From Escherichia coli (lineage in GTDB: Bacteria; Pseudomonadota; Gammaproteobacteria; Enterobacterales; Enterobacteriaceae): a stretch of DNA of 64,000 nucleotides. Every line of letters starts with the position of its first letter. The stretch's first letter is position 1. The stretch lies in the NCBI RefSeq assembly GCF_011881725.1, contig NZ_JAATUR010000006.1, forward strand, positions 61,539 to 125,538. The letters are read 5' to 3'. The notes under the pieces were generated by a model. The model was given only the letters and a program-made list of their open reading frames with translations, was not told where the DNA came from and searched no databases. A program made the position numbers and the translations under genes. Positions 23,508-33,614 of the stretch are shown here, piece after piece.

Positions 23508-24464
23508 ATGTGGAAACGCTTACTTGTAGTCTCTGCAGTCTCGGCAGCCATGTCGTCTATGGCGTTGGCCGCTCCTTTAACCGTAGGATTTTCGCAGGTC
23601 GGATCAGAATCCGGCTGGCGCGCCGCAGAAACCAATGTGGCGAAAAGTGAGGCCGAAAAACGCGGTATCACGCTAAAAATTGCCGATGGTCAGCAAAAGC
23701 AGGAAAACCAGATTAAAGCAGTACGTTCCTTTGTCGCGCAGGGGGTCGATGCCATCTTTATCGCCCCGGTGGTCGCAACCGGATGGGAACCCGTTTTGAA
23801 AGAGGCAAAGGAAGCTGAAATCCCGGTTTTTTTGCTCGATCGTTCCATCGATGTGAAAGACAAATCTCTCTATATGACCACCGTTACAGCAGACAACATT
23901 CTTGAAGGCAAGTTGATTGGTGACTGGTTGGTGAAAGAGGTTAATGGCAAACCATGTAACGTGGTTGAGTTACAGGGAACTGTTGGGGCCAGCGTCGCCA
24001 TCGACCGTAAGAAAGGCTTTGCCGAAGCCATTAAGAATGCGCCAAATATCAAAATTATCCGCTCGCAGTCTGGTGACTTTACCCGTAGTAAAGGCAAAGA
24101 AGTGATGGAGAGCTTTATCAAAGCGGAAAACAACGGCAAAAACATCTGCATGGTATACGCCCATAACGACGACATGGTGATTGGCGCAATTCAGGCAATT
24201 AAAGAAGCGGGCCTGAAACCGGGCAAAGATATTCTCACTGGCTCTATCGACGGCGTGCCGGACATCTACAAAGCGATGATTGATGGCGAAGCGAATGCCA
24301 GCGTTGAACTGACGCCAAACATGGCAGGTCCGGCATTTGACGCGCTGGAGAAATACAAAAAAGACGGCACCATGCCTGAAAAGCTGACGTTAACCAAGTC
24401 CACCCTTTACCTGCCTGATACCGCAAAAGAAGAGTTAGAGAAGAAGAAAAACATGGGGTATTGA
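23508..24464 (+). CDS. ytfQ: Galactofuranose ABC transporter, periplasmic binding protein YtfQ
   Basis: The 318-residue periplasmic binding protein of the ribose/galactose family has a signal peptide (residues 1-21, ending SSMALA). The mature part has the two-lobe fold with LTVGFSQVGSESGWRAAE at the start and DAIFIAPVVATGWEPVL, which form the sugar cleft. E. coli YtfQ binds galactofuranose and galactose. It is the first gene of ytfQ-ytfR-ytfT-yjfF; a REP element lies between it and ytfR, which usually lets the binding-protein mRNA be more abundant than the downstream part. Confidence 0.96.
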   Translation: MWKRLLVVSAVSAAMSSMALAAPLTVGFSQVGSESGWRAAETNVAKSEAEKRGITLKIADGQQKQENQIKAVRSFVAQGVDAIFIAPVVATGWEPVLKEAKEAEIPVFLLDRSIDVKDKSLYMTTVTADNILEGKLIGDWLVKEVNGKPCNVVELQGTVGASVAIDRKKGFAEAIKNAPNIKIIRSQSGDFTRSKGKEVMESFIKAENNGKNICMVYAHNDDMVIGAIQAIKEAGLKPGKDILTGSIDGVPDIYKAMIDGEANASVELTPNMAGPAFDALEKYKKDGTMPEKLTLTKSTLYLPDTAKEELEKKKNMGY

Positions 24465-24475
24465 AGTGCATCAAT

Positions 24476-24575
24476 GCCTGATGCCGATATGTAGGCCGGA
24501 TAAGGCGTTCACGCCGCATCCGGCGGTGGTACGCGGATGCCTGATGCGACGCTTACCGCGTCTTATCATGCCTAC
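24476..24575. repeat. BIME (three REP units) between ytfQ and ytfR
   Basis: REP-type palindromes GCCTGATGCC, GTAGGCCGGATAAGGCG...CGCATCCGGC and GCCTGATGCGACGC...ATGCCTAC occur in alternating orientation. It lies inside the operon, right after the ytfQ stop, where such repeats typically stabilise upstream mRNA. Confidence 0.9.
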
Positions 24576-24604
24576 TGGGAGCACGCTTTACACCGGGGGA
24601 AACC

Positions 24605-26107
24605 ATGACGACTAACCAACACCAGGAAATCCTCCGCACCGAAGGATTAAGCAAATTTTTCCCCGGCGTCAAAGCGTTAGACAACGTTGATTTCAGCCTG
24701 CGCCGTGGCGAAATCATGGCGCTGCTCGGTGAAAACGGGGCCGGTAAATCGACGCTAATCAAAGCGCTTACCGGCGTTTACCATGCCGATCGCGGCACCA
24801 TCTGGCTGGAAGGCCAGGCTATTTCACCGAAAAACACCGCTCACGCGCAGCAGTTGGGCATCGGCACCGTCTACCAGGAAGTCAACCTGCTACCCAATAT
24901 GTCGGTCGCTGATAATCTATTCATAGGCCGCGAACCTAAGCGTTTCGGCCTGCTACGCCGCAAAGAGATGGAAAAGCGCGCCACCGAACTGATGGCATCG
25001 TATGGTTTCTCCCTCGACGTGCGTGAACCGCTCAACCGCTTTTCGGTGGCGATGCAGCAAATCGTCGCTATTTGTCGGGCTATCGATCTCTCCGCCAAAG
25101 TGTTGATCCTCGATGAACCTACCGCCAGCCTCGACACCCAGGAAGTGGAACTGCTATTTGGCCTGATGCGCCAGCTTCGCGATCGCGGCGTCAGCCTGAT
25201 CTTTGTCACTCACTTTCTCGATCAGGTTTATCAGGTCAGCGATCGGATCACCGTCTTACGCAACGGCAGTTTCGTTGGCTGTCGGGAAACTCGTGAGCTA
25301 CCACAAATCGAACTGGTAAAAATGATGTTGGGGCGTGAGTTGGATAGCCATGCGCTACAGCGTGCCGGAAGAACATTGTTGAGCGACAAACCCGTTGCCG
25401 CGTTTAAAAATTACGGCAAAAAAGGAACGATCGCACCGTTTGATCTGGAAGTACGCCCAGGTGAGATCGTCGGTCTGGCAGGTCTGCTGGGATCCGGACG
25501 TACCGAAACCGCCGAAGTGATCTTCGGTATCAAACCTGCCGACAGCGGCACGGCGCTGATCAAAGGCAAACCACAAACGCTAAGATCGCCACATCAGGCT
25601 TCGGTACTTGGCATCGGCTTCTGCCCGGAAGACAGAAAAACTGACGGCATCATTGCCGCCGCTTCGGTGCGGGAAAACATCATCCTGGCGTTACAGGCCC
25701 AGCGAGGTTGGCTGCGACCTATTTCCCGCAAAGAACAGCAAGAGATTGCCGAACGCTTTATCCGCCAGCTTGGCATTCGCACTCCTTCCAGCGAGCAACC
25801 CATTGAGTTTCTTTCCGGTGGCAATCAGCAAAAAGTGCTGCTCTCACGCTGGCTGCTGACTCGTCCACAATTTCTGATCCTCGATGAGCCAACCCGTGGC
25901 ATCGACGTTGGCGCTCATGCCGAGATCATTCGCCTGATTGAAACGCTGTGCGCCGATGGTCTGGCACTGCTGGTGATCTCCTCCGAACTGGAAGAGCTGG
26001 TGGGGTATGCCGATCGGGTCATCATCATGCGCGATCGTAAACAGGTGGCGGAGATCCCGCTGGCAGAACTTTCCGTTCCGGCGATCATGAACGCCATTGC
26101 GGCGTAA
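24605..26107 (+). CDS. ytfR: Galactofuranose ABC transporter, ATP-binding subunit YtfR
   Basis: The 500-residue protein is a fused pair of ABC domains, as in sugar importers of the CUT2 class. The first domain (about 8-245) has Walker A GENGAGKST at 42-50 and Walker B VLILDEPTASLD; its ABC signature is degenerate (RFSVAMQQ). The second domain (about 255-500) has a degenerate Walker A GLLGSGRTE and a good signature LSGGNQQKV. This asymmetric pairing is normal for the class. GGGGGAAACC precedes the ATG. ytfT begins 10 bp after the stop. Confidence 0.96.
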   Translation: MTTNQHQEILRTEGLSKFFPGVKALDNVDFSLRRGEIMALLGENGAGKSTLIKALTGVYHADRGTIWLEGQAISPKNTAHAQQLGIGTVYQEVNLLPNMSVADNLFIGREPKRFGLLRRKEMEKRATELMASYGFSLDVREPLNRFSVAMQQIVAICRAIDLSAKVLILDEPTASLDTQEVELLFGLMRQLRDRGVSLIFVTHFLDQVYQVSDRITVLRNGSFVGCRETRELPQIELVKMMLGRELDSHALQRAGRTLLSDKPVAAFKNYGKKGTIAPFDLEVRPGEIVGLAGLLGSGRTETAEVIFGIKPADSGTALIKGKPQTLRSPHQASVLGIGFCPEDRKTDGIIAAASVRENIILALQAQRGWLRPISRKEQQEIAERFIRQLGIRTPSSEQPIEFLSGGNQQKVLLSRWLLTRPQFLILDEPTRGIDVGAHAEIIRLIETLCADGLALLVISSELEELVGYADRVIIMRDRKQVAEIPLAELSVPAIMNAIAA

Positions 26108-26117
26108 GGAGAACAGT

Positions 26118-27143
26118 GTGATGCCTCAATCTCTCCCGGACACCGCGTCGTCGAAAAAACGCTTTCGCTGGCCGACGGGGATGCCGCAGTTAATGGCGCT
26201 GTTACTGGTGCTAGCGGTCGACAGCCTGGTGGCACCGCATTTCTGGCAGGTAGTGCTTCAGGATGGCCGCCTGTTCGGTAGCCCCATTGATATTCTCAAT
26301 CGCGCCGCCCCCGTTGCGCTACTGGCCATTGGCATGACGCTGGTGATCGCCACCGGCGGCATCGATCTCTCCGTGGGAGCGGTAATGGCTATCGCCGGAG
26401 CAACAACTGCCGCGATGACGGTAGCGGGATTTAGCTTACCGATTGTTTTGTTAAGCGCCCTGGGCACTGGCATCCTGGCGGGATTGTGGAACGGCATACT
26501 GGTGGCGATCCTCAAAATTCAGCCATTTGTCGCGACCTTGATCCTGATGGTCGCCGGGCGCGGCGTGGCGCAATTGATCACCTCCGGGCAGATTGTCACG
26601 TTCAACTCACCGGATCTCTCATGGTTCGGCAGCGGATCACTGCTTTTCCTGCCAACGCCAGTCATTATCGCGGCGCTGACGCTTCTCTTCTTCTGGCTGT
26701 TGACTCGCAAAACAGCCCTGGGGATGTTTATTGAAGCCGTTGGTATCAATATTCGTGCGGCGAAAAATGCCGGAGTCAACACGCGGATCATCGTCATGCT
26801 CACCTACGTGTTGAGCGGCCTGTGTGCGGCGATCGCGGGCATTATCGTGGCGGCGGATATTCGCGGTGCTGACGCCAATAACGCCGGATTATGGCTGGAG
26901 CTTGACGCCATTCTCGCGGTGGTCATCGGTGGTGGTTCGCTAATGGGCGGGCGCTTTAACTTGCTGCTCTCGGTGGTAGGGGCATTGATTATTCAGGGAA
27001 TGAACACCGGGATTTTGCTTTCTGGCTTTCCGCCGGAGATGAACCAGGTGGTGAAAGCAGTGGTGGTACTTTGCGTGCTGATTGTTCAGTCGCAACGCTT
27101 TATCAGTTTGATTAAAGGAGTGCGTAGCCGTGATAAAACGTAA
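26118..27143 (+). CDS. ytfT: Galactofuranose ABC transporter permease YtfT
   Basis: The 341-residue inner-membrane permease of the CUT2/BPD_transp_2 family has about eight or more membrane helices and the conserved motif IGMTLVIATGGIDLSVGAV. I start at the GTG at 26118, with AAGGAG six bases upstream, giving the length I recall for K-12; the adjacent ATG at 26121 is an equal alternative. It pairs with YjfF to form the channel. Its last 14 bases overlap yjfF. Confidence 0.93.
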   Translation: MMPQSLPDTASSKKRFRWPTGMPQLMALLLVLAVDSLVAPHFWQVVLQDGRLFGSPIDILNRAAPVALLAIGMTLVIATGGIDLSVGAVMAIAGATTAAMTVAGFSLPIVLLSALGTGILAGLWNGILVAILKIQPFVATLILMVAGRGVAQLITSGQIVTFNSPDLSWFGSGSLLFLPTPVIIAALTLLFFWLLTRKTALGMFIEAVGINIRAAKNAGVNTRIIVMLTYVLSGLCAAIAGIIVAADIRGADANNAGLWLELDAILAVVIGGGSLMGGRFNLLLSVVGALIIQGMNTGILLSGFPPEMNQVVKAVVVLCVLIVQSQRFISLIKGVRSRDKT

Positions 27144-28125
27144 CTTGCCACTGATGATCACCATCGGCGTCTTTGTGTTGGGCTATCTCTACTGCCTGAC
27201 GCAGTTTCCCGGTTTTGCCTCCACGCGGGTGATCTGCAATATCCTGACCGATAACGCCTTTCTGGGGATCATCGCCGTTGGCATGACCTTTGTGATCCTC
27301 TCTGGTGGGATCGATCTCTCTGTCGGTTCGGTGATCGCCTTTACCGGCGTGTTTCTGGCAAAAGTGATTGGCGATTTCGGCTTCTCGCCGTTGTTGGCGT
27401 TTCCGCTGGTGCTACTGATGGGCTGTGCCTTCGGCGCATTTATGGGGCTTTTGATCGACGCTCTGAAGATCCCTGCGTTCATTATTACTCTGGCGGGAAT
27501 GTTCTTTTTGCGCGGCGTCAGCTATCTCGTTTCGGAAGAGTCGATCCCGATTAACCATCCCATTTACGACACGCTTTCAAGTCTTGCGTGGAAAATCCCT
27601 GGGGGCGGTCGCTTAAGTGCGATGGGGCTGCTGATGCTCGCGGTGGTGATTATTGGCATTTTCCTCGCGCACCGTACCCGTTTTGGTAATCAGGTATATG
27701 CCATTGGCGGCAATGCGACGTCGGCGAACCTGATGGGGATTTCCACTCGCAGCACCACTATTCGTATTTATATGCTCTCCACCGGGCTGGCAACACTGGC
27801 AGGGATTGTCTTCTCGATTTATACCCAGGCCGGATACGCACTGGCAGGCGTAGGCGTGGAACTGGACGCTATCGCCTCAGTGGTGATTGGCGGCACGTTG
27901 TTAAGTGGTGGGGTAGGGACGGTGCTGGGAACGTTATTCGGCGTGGCGATTCAGGGGCTAATTCAGACTTATATAAACTTTGACGGCACGCTGAGCTCAT
28001 GGTGGACGAAAATCGCCATCGGCATTTTGCTGTTTATTTTTATCGCCTTACAGCGTGGGTTAACAGTGCTGTGGGAAAATCGTCAGAGTTCGCCAGTGAC
28101 AAGAGTCAATATTGCGCAGCGATAA
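27130..28125 (+). CDS. yjfF: Galactofuranose ABC transporter permease YjfF
   Basis: This 331-residue permease is homologous to YtfT, with the same VGMTFVILSGGIDLSVGS motif and about eight to ten membrane helices. It starts with GTG inside the 3' end of ytfT (14-bp overlap), so the two are translationally coupled. Together they make the heteromeric membrane channel of the galactofuranose importer. It is the last gene of the operon; a hairpin shared with convergent fbp follows at 28129-28151. Confidence 0.95.
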   Translation: MIKRNLPLMITIGVFVLGYLYCLTQFPGFASTRVICNILTDNAFLGIIAVGMTFVILSGGIDLSVGSVIAFTGVFLAKVIGDFGFSPLLAFPLVLLMGCAFGAFMGLLIDALKIPAFIITLAGMFFLRGVSYLVSEESIPINHPIYDTLSSLAWKIPGGGRLSAMGLLMLAVVIIGIFLAHRTRFGNQVYAIGGNATSANLMGISTRSTTIRIYMLSTGLATLAGIVFSIYTQAGYALAGVGVELDAIASVVIGGTLLSGGVGTVLGTLFGVAIQGLIQTYINFDGTLSSWWTKIAIGILLFIFIALQRGLTVLWENRQSSPVTRVNIAQR

Positions 28126-28128
28126 AAA

Positions 28129-28151
28129 CGCCTCTCCGTGTGGAGAGGCGC
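28129..28151 (-). terminator. Terminator between yjfF and fbp
   Basis: CGCCTCTCC (28129-28137) and GGAGAGGCG (28142-28150) pair around GTGT. The T5 tract follows on the minus strand, so the hairpin terminates fbp best; it may also protect the yjfF 3' end. Confidence 0.85.
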
Positions 28152-28157
28152 AGGAGA

Positions 28158-29156
28158 TTACGCGTCCGGGAACTCACGGATAAAGCGTTCGACATCTTCA
28201 ACCATATGGTCATTGCCGACGAAGAACGAACGGCGTTGGTGCAAGGTTTCCGGGATGATATCCAGAATACGCTCTTTGCCATCGCTCGCTTTACCGCCCG
28301 CTTGTTCGGCCAGGAACGCCATCGGGTTGCACTCATACAGCAAACGCAGTTTACCGTCCGGGTGGCTGGCGGTGCTTGGATAGAGATAAATACCGCCTTT
28401 CAGCAGATTACGGTGGAAATCCGCGACCAGTGAACCGATATAACGTGAGGTATATGGGCGGTTGGTGGACTTATCTTCTTCCTGGCAGAATTTAATATAT
28501 TTTTTCACGCCGTTTGGAAACTTAATGTAGTTTCCTTCGTTGATGGAATAGGTATTTCCTTTCTCCGGGAAGCGCATCCGTTCCTGGCACAGGCAGAAAA
28601 CGCCGAGCGAAGGATCGTAGGTAAAGGCGTGAACACCGCATCCCGTGGTGTAAACCAGCATGGTAGAGGAGCCGTATACCACATAACCTGCGGCAACCTG
28701 TTTGTTACCAGGCTGGAGGAAATCTTCTTCCGTTACCGGCGTACCGACAGGCGTAACGCGGCGGTAAATGGAGAAAATGGTACCGACAGAGACGTTAACA
28801 TCGATGTTGGACGAGCCATCCAGTGGGTCCATCAGCACAACGTATTTTGCGTGTTCACATCCTTCAAAGACGACAATCCCATCTTCTTCTTCAGATGCAA
28901 TGCCCGCAACGATATCGCGCGCTTTCAGGGCGGCTTTCAGTTTTTCATTAGCGAACAAATCGAGTTTCTGCTGAACCTCTCCCTGCACGTTCTCAGCACC
29001 GCTGGCACCCAGGATATCAACCAGTCCAGCTTTGTTGATATCGCGATGGATAATCTTGGCGCCCAGTTTTATTGCCGATAGCAAAGCAGTGAGCTCACCG
29101 GTAGCATGAGAAAACTCGTGCTGCTTTTCGACAATAAATTCACCTAACGTTTTCAT
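28158..29156 (-). CDS. fbp: Fructose-1,6-bisphosphatase class I
   Basis: The 332-residue enzyme converts fructose-1,6-bisphosphate to fructose-6-phosphate, the key step of gluconeogenesis. The metal-binding motif [10 protein letters not shown] and the preceding SEEED acidic cluster are intact, and the C-terminal [13 protein letters not shown] is the family signature. It is a homotetramer inhibited by AMP and activated by citrate/PEP in E. coli. The ATG at 29156 ([15 protein letters not shown]) has GGGAAAG upstream; the longer frame to 29219 starts with a non-conserved extension. It is divergent from mpl. Confidence 0.97.
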   Translation of the reverse strand: MKTLGEFIVEKQHEFSHATGELTALLSAIKLGAKIIHRDINKAGLVDILGASGAENVQGEVQQKLDLFANEKLKAALKARDIVAGIASEEEDGIVVFEGCEHAKYVVLMDPLDGSSNIDVNVSVGTIFSIYRRVTPVGTPVTEEDFLQPGNKQVAAGYVVYGSSTMLVYTTGCGVHAFTYDPSLGVFCLCQERMRFPEKGNTYSINEGNYIKFPNGVKKYIKFCQEEDKSTNRPYTSRYIGSLVADFHRNLLKGGIYLYPSTASHPDGKLRLLYECNPMAFLAEQAGGKASDGKERILDIIPETLHQRRSFFVGNDHMVEDVERFIREFPDA

Positions 29157-29331
29157 AAAACTTTCCCTGCAATGTTTATGGAGTAAAGCGACCGCAACAA
29201 TATTAACAAATAATCTCAATGTTGCGCTCAGGTGAATCGCGCCAGCAAATTACGGATTATCCTGAAATGCGTTTCTCTGTTGCCCGACATATGCGTAAAA
29301 TGAACAGCAGATTAAAAAAGGATAGTGACGT

Positions 29332-30705
29332 ATGCGCATTCATATATTAGGAATTTGTGGCACGTTTATGGGCGGTCTGGCTATTCTGGCGCGCCAGTTG
29401 GGTCATGAAGTAACAGGTTCGGACGCCAATGTGTATCCGCCGATGAGCACCTTACTTGAGAGGCAAGGCATTGAACTGATTCAGGGTTACGATGTCAGCC
29501 AGCTCGATCCGCAGCCGGATCTGGTGATTATTGGCAACGCCATGACCCGTGGAAATCCGTGTGTGGAAGCGGTACTGGAAAAAAACATTCCCTATATGTC
29601 AGGTCCGCAGTGGCTGCACGATTTTGTGCTGCGTGACCGCTGGGTGCTGGCCGTTGCCGGTACACACGGCAAAACGACCACGGCGGGAATGGCGACCTGG
29701 ATTCTGGAACAGTGCGGCTATAAACCCGGTTTTGTGATCGGTGGTGTACCGGGGAACTTTGACGTTTCTGCGCGCCTGGGCGAAAGTGACTTCTTTGTTA
29801 TCGAAGCAGACGAGTATGACTGCGCCTTCTTCGACAAACGTTCTAAGTTTGTCCATTACTGCCCGCGAACGCTGATCCTCAACAACCTTGAGTTCGACCA
29901 CGCCGATATCTTCGACGACCTGAAAGCGATTCAAAAACAGTTCCACCATCTGGTGCGTATTGTTCCTGGTCAGGGGCGTATTATCTGGCCGGAAAACGAC
30001 ATCAACCTGAAACAGACCCTGGCGATGGGCTGCTGGAGCGAGCAGGAGCTGGTGGGCGAGCAAGGTCACTGGCAGGCGAAAAAGCTAACCACTGACGCTT
30101 CCGAATGGGAAGTGTTGCTGGACGGTGAAAAAGTGGGCGAAGTGAAATGGTCGCTGGTAGGCGAACATAATATGCACAACGGCCTGATGGCGATTGCGGC
30201 GGCCCGTCATGTTGGCATAGCGCCGGCGGATGCCGCTAACGCGCTGGGGTTATTTATCAATGCCCGTCGCCGCCTGGAACTGCGTGGCGAAGCTAACGGC
30301 GTGACGGTGTATGACGATTTTGCCCATCACCCAACGGCAATTCTGGCAACGCTGGCGGCGCTGCGCGGCAAAGTTGGCGGTACGGCGCGTATTATTGCCG
30401 TGCTTGAGCCGCGTTCAAACACCATGAAGATGGGAGTCTGCAAAGATGATTTGGCGCCGTCTTTAGGTCGTGCCGATGAAGTCTTCCTGCTGCAACCGTC
30501 GCATATTCCGTGGCAGGTAGCAGAAGTGGCAGAAGCATGTATTCAGCCTGCACACTGGAGTGGCGATGTTGATGCGCTGGCAGAAATGGTGGTGAAAACC
30601 GCCCAGCCTGGCGACCATATTCTGGTGATGAGCAACGGTGGTTTTGGTGGGATTCATCAGAAACTACTGGATGGTCTGGCGAAGAAAGCGGAAGCTGCGC
30701 AGTAA
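29332..30705 (+). CDS. mpl: UDP-MurNAc:L-alanyl-gamma-D-glutamyl-meso-diaminopimelate ligase Mpl
   Basis: This 457-residue Mur-family ligase attaches the recycled murein tripeptide to UDP-MurNAc. The N-terminal Rossmann domain begins IHILGICGTFMGGLA; the ATP loop AGTHGKTTT is at residues 109-117; and the central EADEYDCAFFDKRSKF plus YDDFAHHPTAI are Mur ligase landmarks. AAAAAGGATAG precedes the ATG. It shares a divergent promoter region with fbp. Length is that of K-12. Confidence 0.97.
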   Translation: MRIHILGICGTFMGGLAILARQLGHEVTGSDANVYPPMSTLLERQGIELIQGYDVSQLDPQPDLVIIGNAMTRGNPCVEAVLEKNIPYMSGPQWLHDFVLRDRWVLAVAGTHGKTTTAGMATWILEQCGYKPGFVIGGVPGNFDVSARLGESDFFVIEADEYDCAFFDKRSKFVHYCPRTLILNNLEFDHADIFDDLKAIQKQFHHLVRIVPGQGRIIWPENDINLKQTLAMGCWSEQELVGEQGHWQAKKLTTDASEWEVLLDGEKVGEVKWSLVGEHNMHNGLMAIAAARHVGIAPADAANALGLFINARRRLELRGEANGVTVYDDFAHHPTAILATLAALRGKVGGTARIIAVLEPRSNTMKMGVCKDDLAPSLGRADEVFLLQPSHIPWQVAEVAEACIQPAHWSGDVDALAEMVVKTAQPGDHILVMSNGGFGGIHQKLLDGLAKKAEAAQ

Positions 30706-30727
30706 TTCTGAAGCCTTGCATGTGTAT

Positions 30728-30811
30728 GTAGGCCGGATAAGGCGTTCACGCCGCATCCGGCATTTGAGTATAGTGCCTGATGCGACGCTTGATGCGTCTT
30801 ATCAGGCCTAC
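30728..30811. repeat. BIME (REP pair) between mpl and yjgA
   Basis: GTAGGCCGGATAAGGCG...CGCATCCGGC is followed by GCCTGATGCGACGC...TCTTATCAGGCCTAC in opposite orientation. It lies between two convergent genes. Confidence 0.92.
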
Positions 30812-30856
30812 AGGCGCGCCGTATCCGGTAAACCATACTTACATCAACAACGAAAA

Positions 30857-31408
30857 TTACCCTTCGTTCTCCGCTAACTCACGCAGATACTGGAAAATCT
30901 GTCGCGCGGATTTCGGCGGCTTATTCCCTTCTTTCTCTTTCTTCGCATTGCGGATCAGGGTACGCAGCTGCTGACGATCGGCATCGGGCCACAGGTTCAA
31001 TACTTCGGCGATGGCGTCATCCCCTTGATCGATTAAACGATCGCGCAGGTTTTCCAGTTTATGAAACAGCACCACCTGCTGGTTATGGCGGTTTTTCAGC
31101 TTATCCAGCGCCTGACGGATAGGTTCTACATCGCGCTGGCGCAGCATCTTACCGATGAGCTGCAACTGGCGGCGGCGACCTTCCATCTTAATACGCTGGG
31201 CTAACTCAATAGCCGCACGCAGATCCGCATCTAACGGGATCTTATCCAGCGCGTTTTTCCCCAGATCAACAATTTCTGCACCCAGGCGTTTTAGCTCCTC
31301 GGCGTCACGTTTAATTTCACTTTTACTGACCCAGATAATTTCATCGTCTTCGTCTTCGATGTCATCACCGGGAACGTCGTCGAGCCAGTCTTCGGGCTGC
31401 TTAGTCAT
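30857..31408 (-). CDS. yjgA: Ribosome-associated protein YjgA (DarP)
   Basis: This is a 183-residue DUF615 family protein, highly charged and helical. An acidic N-terminus ([21 protein letters not shown]) is followed by a helical bundle with [19 protein letters not shown]. In E. coli it binds late 50S assembly intermediates and has been named DarP (recall). AAGGAGCCTGAC precedes the ATG. It is divergent from pmbA. Confidence 0.94.
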
Positions 31409-31502
31409 GTCAGGCTCCTTAAAAAAAAGAGGCTAATGTTACCAGTTAAGATGCGCACTGAAAAACGGTTCTCTGTTAGACTTCAGAGAAACTCTCTACA
31501 TT

Positions 31503-32855
31503 ATGGCACTTGCAATGAAAGTAATCTCTCAAGTTGAAGCGCAGCGCAAGATTCTGGAAGAAGCAGTTTCGACTGCGCTGGAGTTGGCCTCAGGCAAATC
31601 GGATGGTGCGGAAGTTGCCGTCAGCAAGACCACCGGCATTAGCGTTAGCACGCGATATGGCGAAGTGGAGAATGTCGAATTCAATAGTGATGGCGCGCTG
31701 GGGATCACTGTTTATCACCAGAACCGTAAAGGTAGCGCATCATCCACCGATTTAAGCCCGCAAGCCATCGCCCGCACCGTACAGGCGGCGCTGGATATTG
31801 CGCGTTACACTTCGCCCGATCCGTATGCAGGCGTGGCAGACAAAGAGCTGCTGGCCTTTGACGCACCGGATCTCGATTTGTTCCACCCTGCGGAAGTCTC
31901 TCCGGACGAAGCCATTGAACTGGCGGCACGCGCCGAACAGGCAGCATTACAGGCGGATAAACGTATTACCAACACCGAAGGTGGCAGTTTTAACAGTCAC
32001 TACGGGGTAAAAGTTTTCGGCAATAGCCACGGTATGTTGCAGGGCTATTGCTCTACGCGTCATTCCCTCTCCAGCTGCGTGATTGCCGAAGAAAATGGCG
32101 ATATGGAGCGTGATTATGCTTACACCATTGGTCGTGCGATGGGCGATTTGCAAACGCCAGAATGGGTCGGGGCCGACTGCGCTCGCCGTACATTATCGCG
32201 TCTGTCACCGCGTAAACTCTCCACCATGAAAGCGCCGGTGATTTTTGCCAATGAAGTGGCAACCGGGCTTTTTGGGCATCTGGTTGGGGCGATAGCGGGT
32301 GGAGCGGTCTATCGTAAATCCACTTTCCTGCTCGACTCGCTGGGTAAACAAATTCTGCCGGACTGGCTGACCATTGAAGAGCATCCGCACCTGCTGAAAG
32401 GGCTGGCATCTACGCCATTCGACAGCGAAGGTGTACGCACCGAGCGTCGCGATATTATTAAAGATGGCATCCTGACTCAGTGGCTACTGACCAGCTATTC
32501 AGCACGCAAATTGGGTCTGAAAAGTACCGGACACGCAGGTGGTATTCACAACTGGCGCATTGCCGGACAAGGGCTAAGTTTCGAGCAAATGCTCAAAGAG
32601 ATGGGCACTGGACTGGTAGTGACGGAATTGATGGGCCAGGGCGTAAGCGCGATCACTGGTGATTATTCCCGTGGTGCGGCGGGCTTCTGGGTAGAGAACG
32701 GCGAAATTCAGTATCCGGTTAGCGAAATCACCATCGCAGGTAATTTAAAAGATATGTGGCGCAATATTGTCACCGTCGGTAACGATATTGAAACACGCAG
32801 TAATATACAGTGTGGTTCTGTACTGTTGCCGGAGATGAAAATCGCCGGACAGTAA
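31503..32855 (+). CDS. pmbA: Metalloprotease subunit TldE (PmbA)
   Basis: This 450-residue protein is the TldE partner of TldD; the heterodimer matures microcin B17, degrades CcdA and processes small peptides. The family split is visible: an N-terminal domain (about 1-220) and a C-terminal domain (about 240-450) with SGxG-like stretches. TldE lacks the HExxxH zinc motif found in TldD, consistent with a non-catalytic subunit. The ATG at 31503 ([10 protein letters not shown]) gives the K-12 length; the ATG at 31515 is an in-frame alternative. A hairpin (32861-32880) follows. Confidence 0.94.
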   Translation: MALAMKVISQVEAQRKILEEAVSTALELASGKSDGAEVAVSKTTGISVSTRYGEVENVEFNSDGALGITVYHQNRKGSASSTDLSPQAIARTVQAALDIARYTSPDPYAGVADKELLAFDAPDLDLFHPAEVSPDEAIELAARAEQAALQADKRITNTEGGSFNSHYGVKVFGNSHGMLQGYCSTRHSLSSCVIAEENGDMERDYAYTIGRAMGDLQTPEWVGADCARRTLSRLSPRKLSTMKAPVIFANEVATGLFGHLVGAIAGGAVYRKSTFLLDSLGKQILPDWLTIEEHPHLLKGLASTPFDSEGVRTERRDIIKDGILTQWLLTSYSARKLGLKSTGHAGGIHNWRIAGQGLSFEQMLKEMGTGLVVTELMGQGVSAITGDYSRGAAGFWVENGEIQYPVSEITIAGNLKDMWRNIVTVGNDIETRSNIQCGSVLLPEMKIAGQ

Positions 32856-32860
32856 AAAAC

Positions 32861-32880
32861 TGGCGCGACCTGCCGCGCCA
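32861..32880. terminator. Hairpin downstream of pmbA
   Basis: TGGCGCG (32861-32867) and CGCGCCA (32874-32880) pair with a 6-nt loop. The T-run lies on the minus strand (A6 at about 32854-32860), so it is an imperfect terminator for pmbA. Confidence 0.5.
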
Positions 32881-32892
32881 TAAACTAAAAAA

Positions 32893-33018
32893 TTACACAA
32901 AATCATTCGCGCTGCATCGAGACGGAAAGTGAATGAGAGCCGGGGAGCGTACTCGTAGTACGTGACCCGGTCGAATGAGCGTAGCCGTCGATGAGGCAGT
33001 GTGAAGGATGAAGTGTAA
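32893..33018. repeat. ERIC/IRU intergenic repeat
   Basis: A 126-bp element with inverted ends TTACAC (32893-32898) and GTGTAA (33013-33018) and internal pairing arms. The core pattern GTGAATGAG...CGGGGAGCGTAC...GTACGTGACCCGG...GAATGAGCG follows the ERIC consensus, and the flanks ATCATTCG...GCTGCATCGAG and GATGAGGCAGTG also match. It ends 19 bp before the cybC start, so it lies in the cybC leader or promoter region. Confidence 0.85.
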
Positions 33019-33034
33019 ATAAAAAAGGAAGTGA

Positions 33035-33424
<390 letters not shown>

Positions 33425-33431
33425 TTCCTTA

Positions 33432-33466
33432 TTGGGCGGTGAAACGTTACCGCCCAACGCTTTCTT
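33432..33466 (+). terminator. Terminator downstream of cybC
   Basis: TTGGGCGGT (33432-33440) and ACCGCCCAA (33449-33457) are perfect 9-bp arms with an 8-nt loop, followed by CGCTTTCTT. Confidence 0.75.
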
Positions 33467-33557
33467 CCCCTTCGTAAAATCACCGCAATATCTATCTTCA
33501 CCACAGCATATTCCTGCGTGTCGTCCTCATTTTTGCGAGGCGTTTTCCAGAAATGAA

Positions 33558-33590
33558 TGTAATGCATATGTAATGCTATAATGCATTACA
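33558..33590 (+). promoter_or_regulatory. Promoter and candidate self-operator of the RelB-like gene
   Basis: TGTAATGC occurs at 33558-33565 and again at 33569-33576, and its inverse GCATTACA at 33583-33590. The last two frame TATAAT (33577-33582), a perfect -10 box. Repressor binding to these half-sites would cover the promoter, as in RelB/DinJ-type self-regulation. The Shine-Dalgarno CGGAGG is at 33605-33610. Confidence 0.65.
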
Positions 33591-33614
33591 CTTTTCATAA
33601 TTACCGGAGGCATA

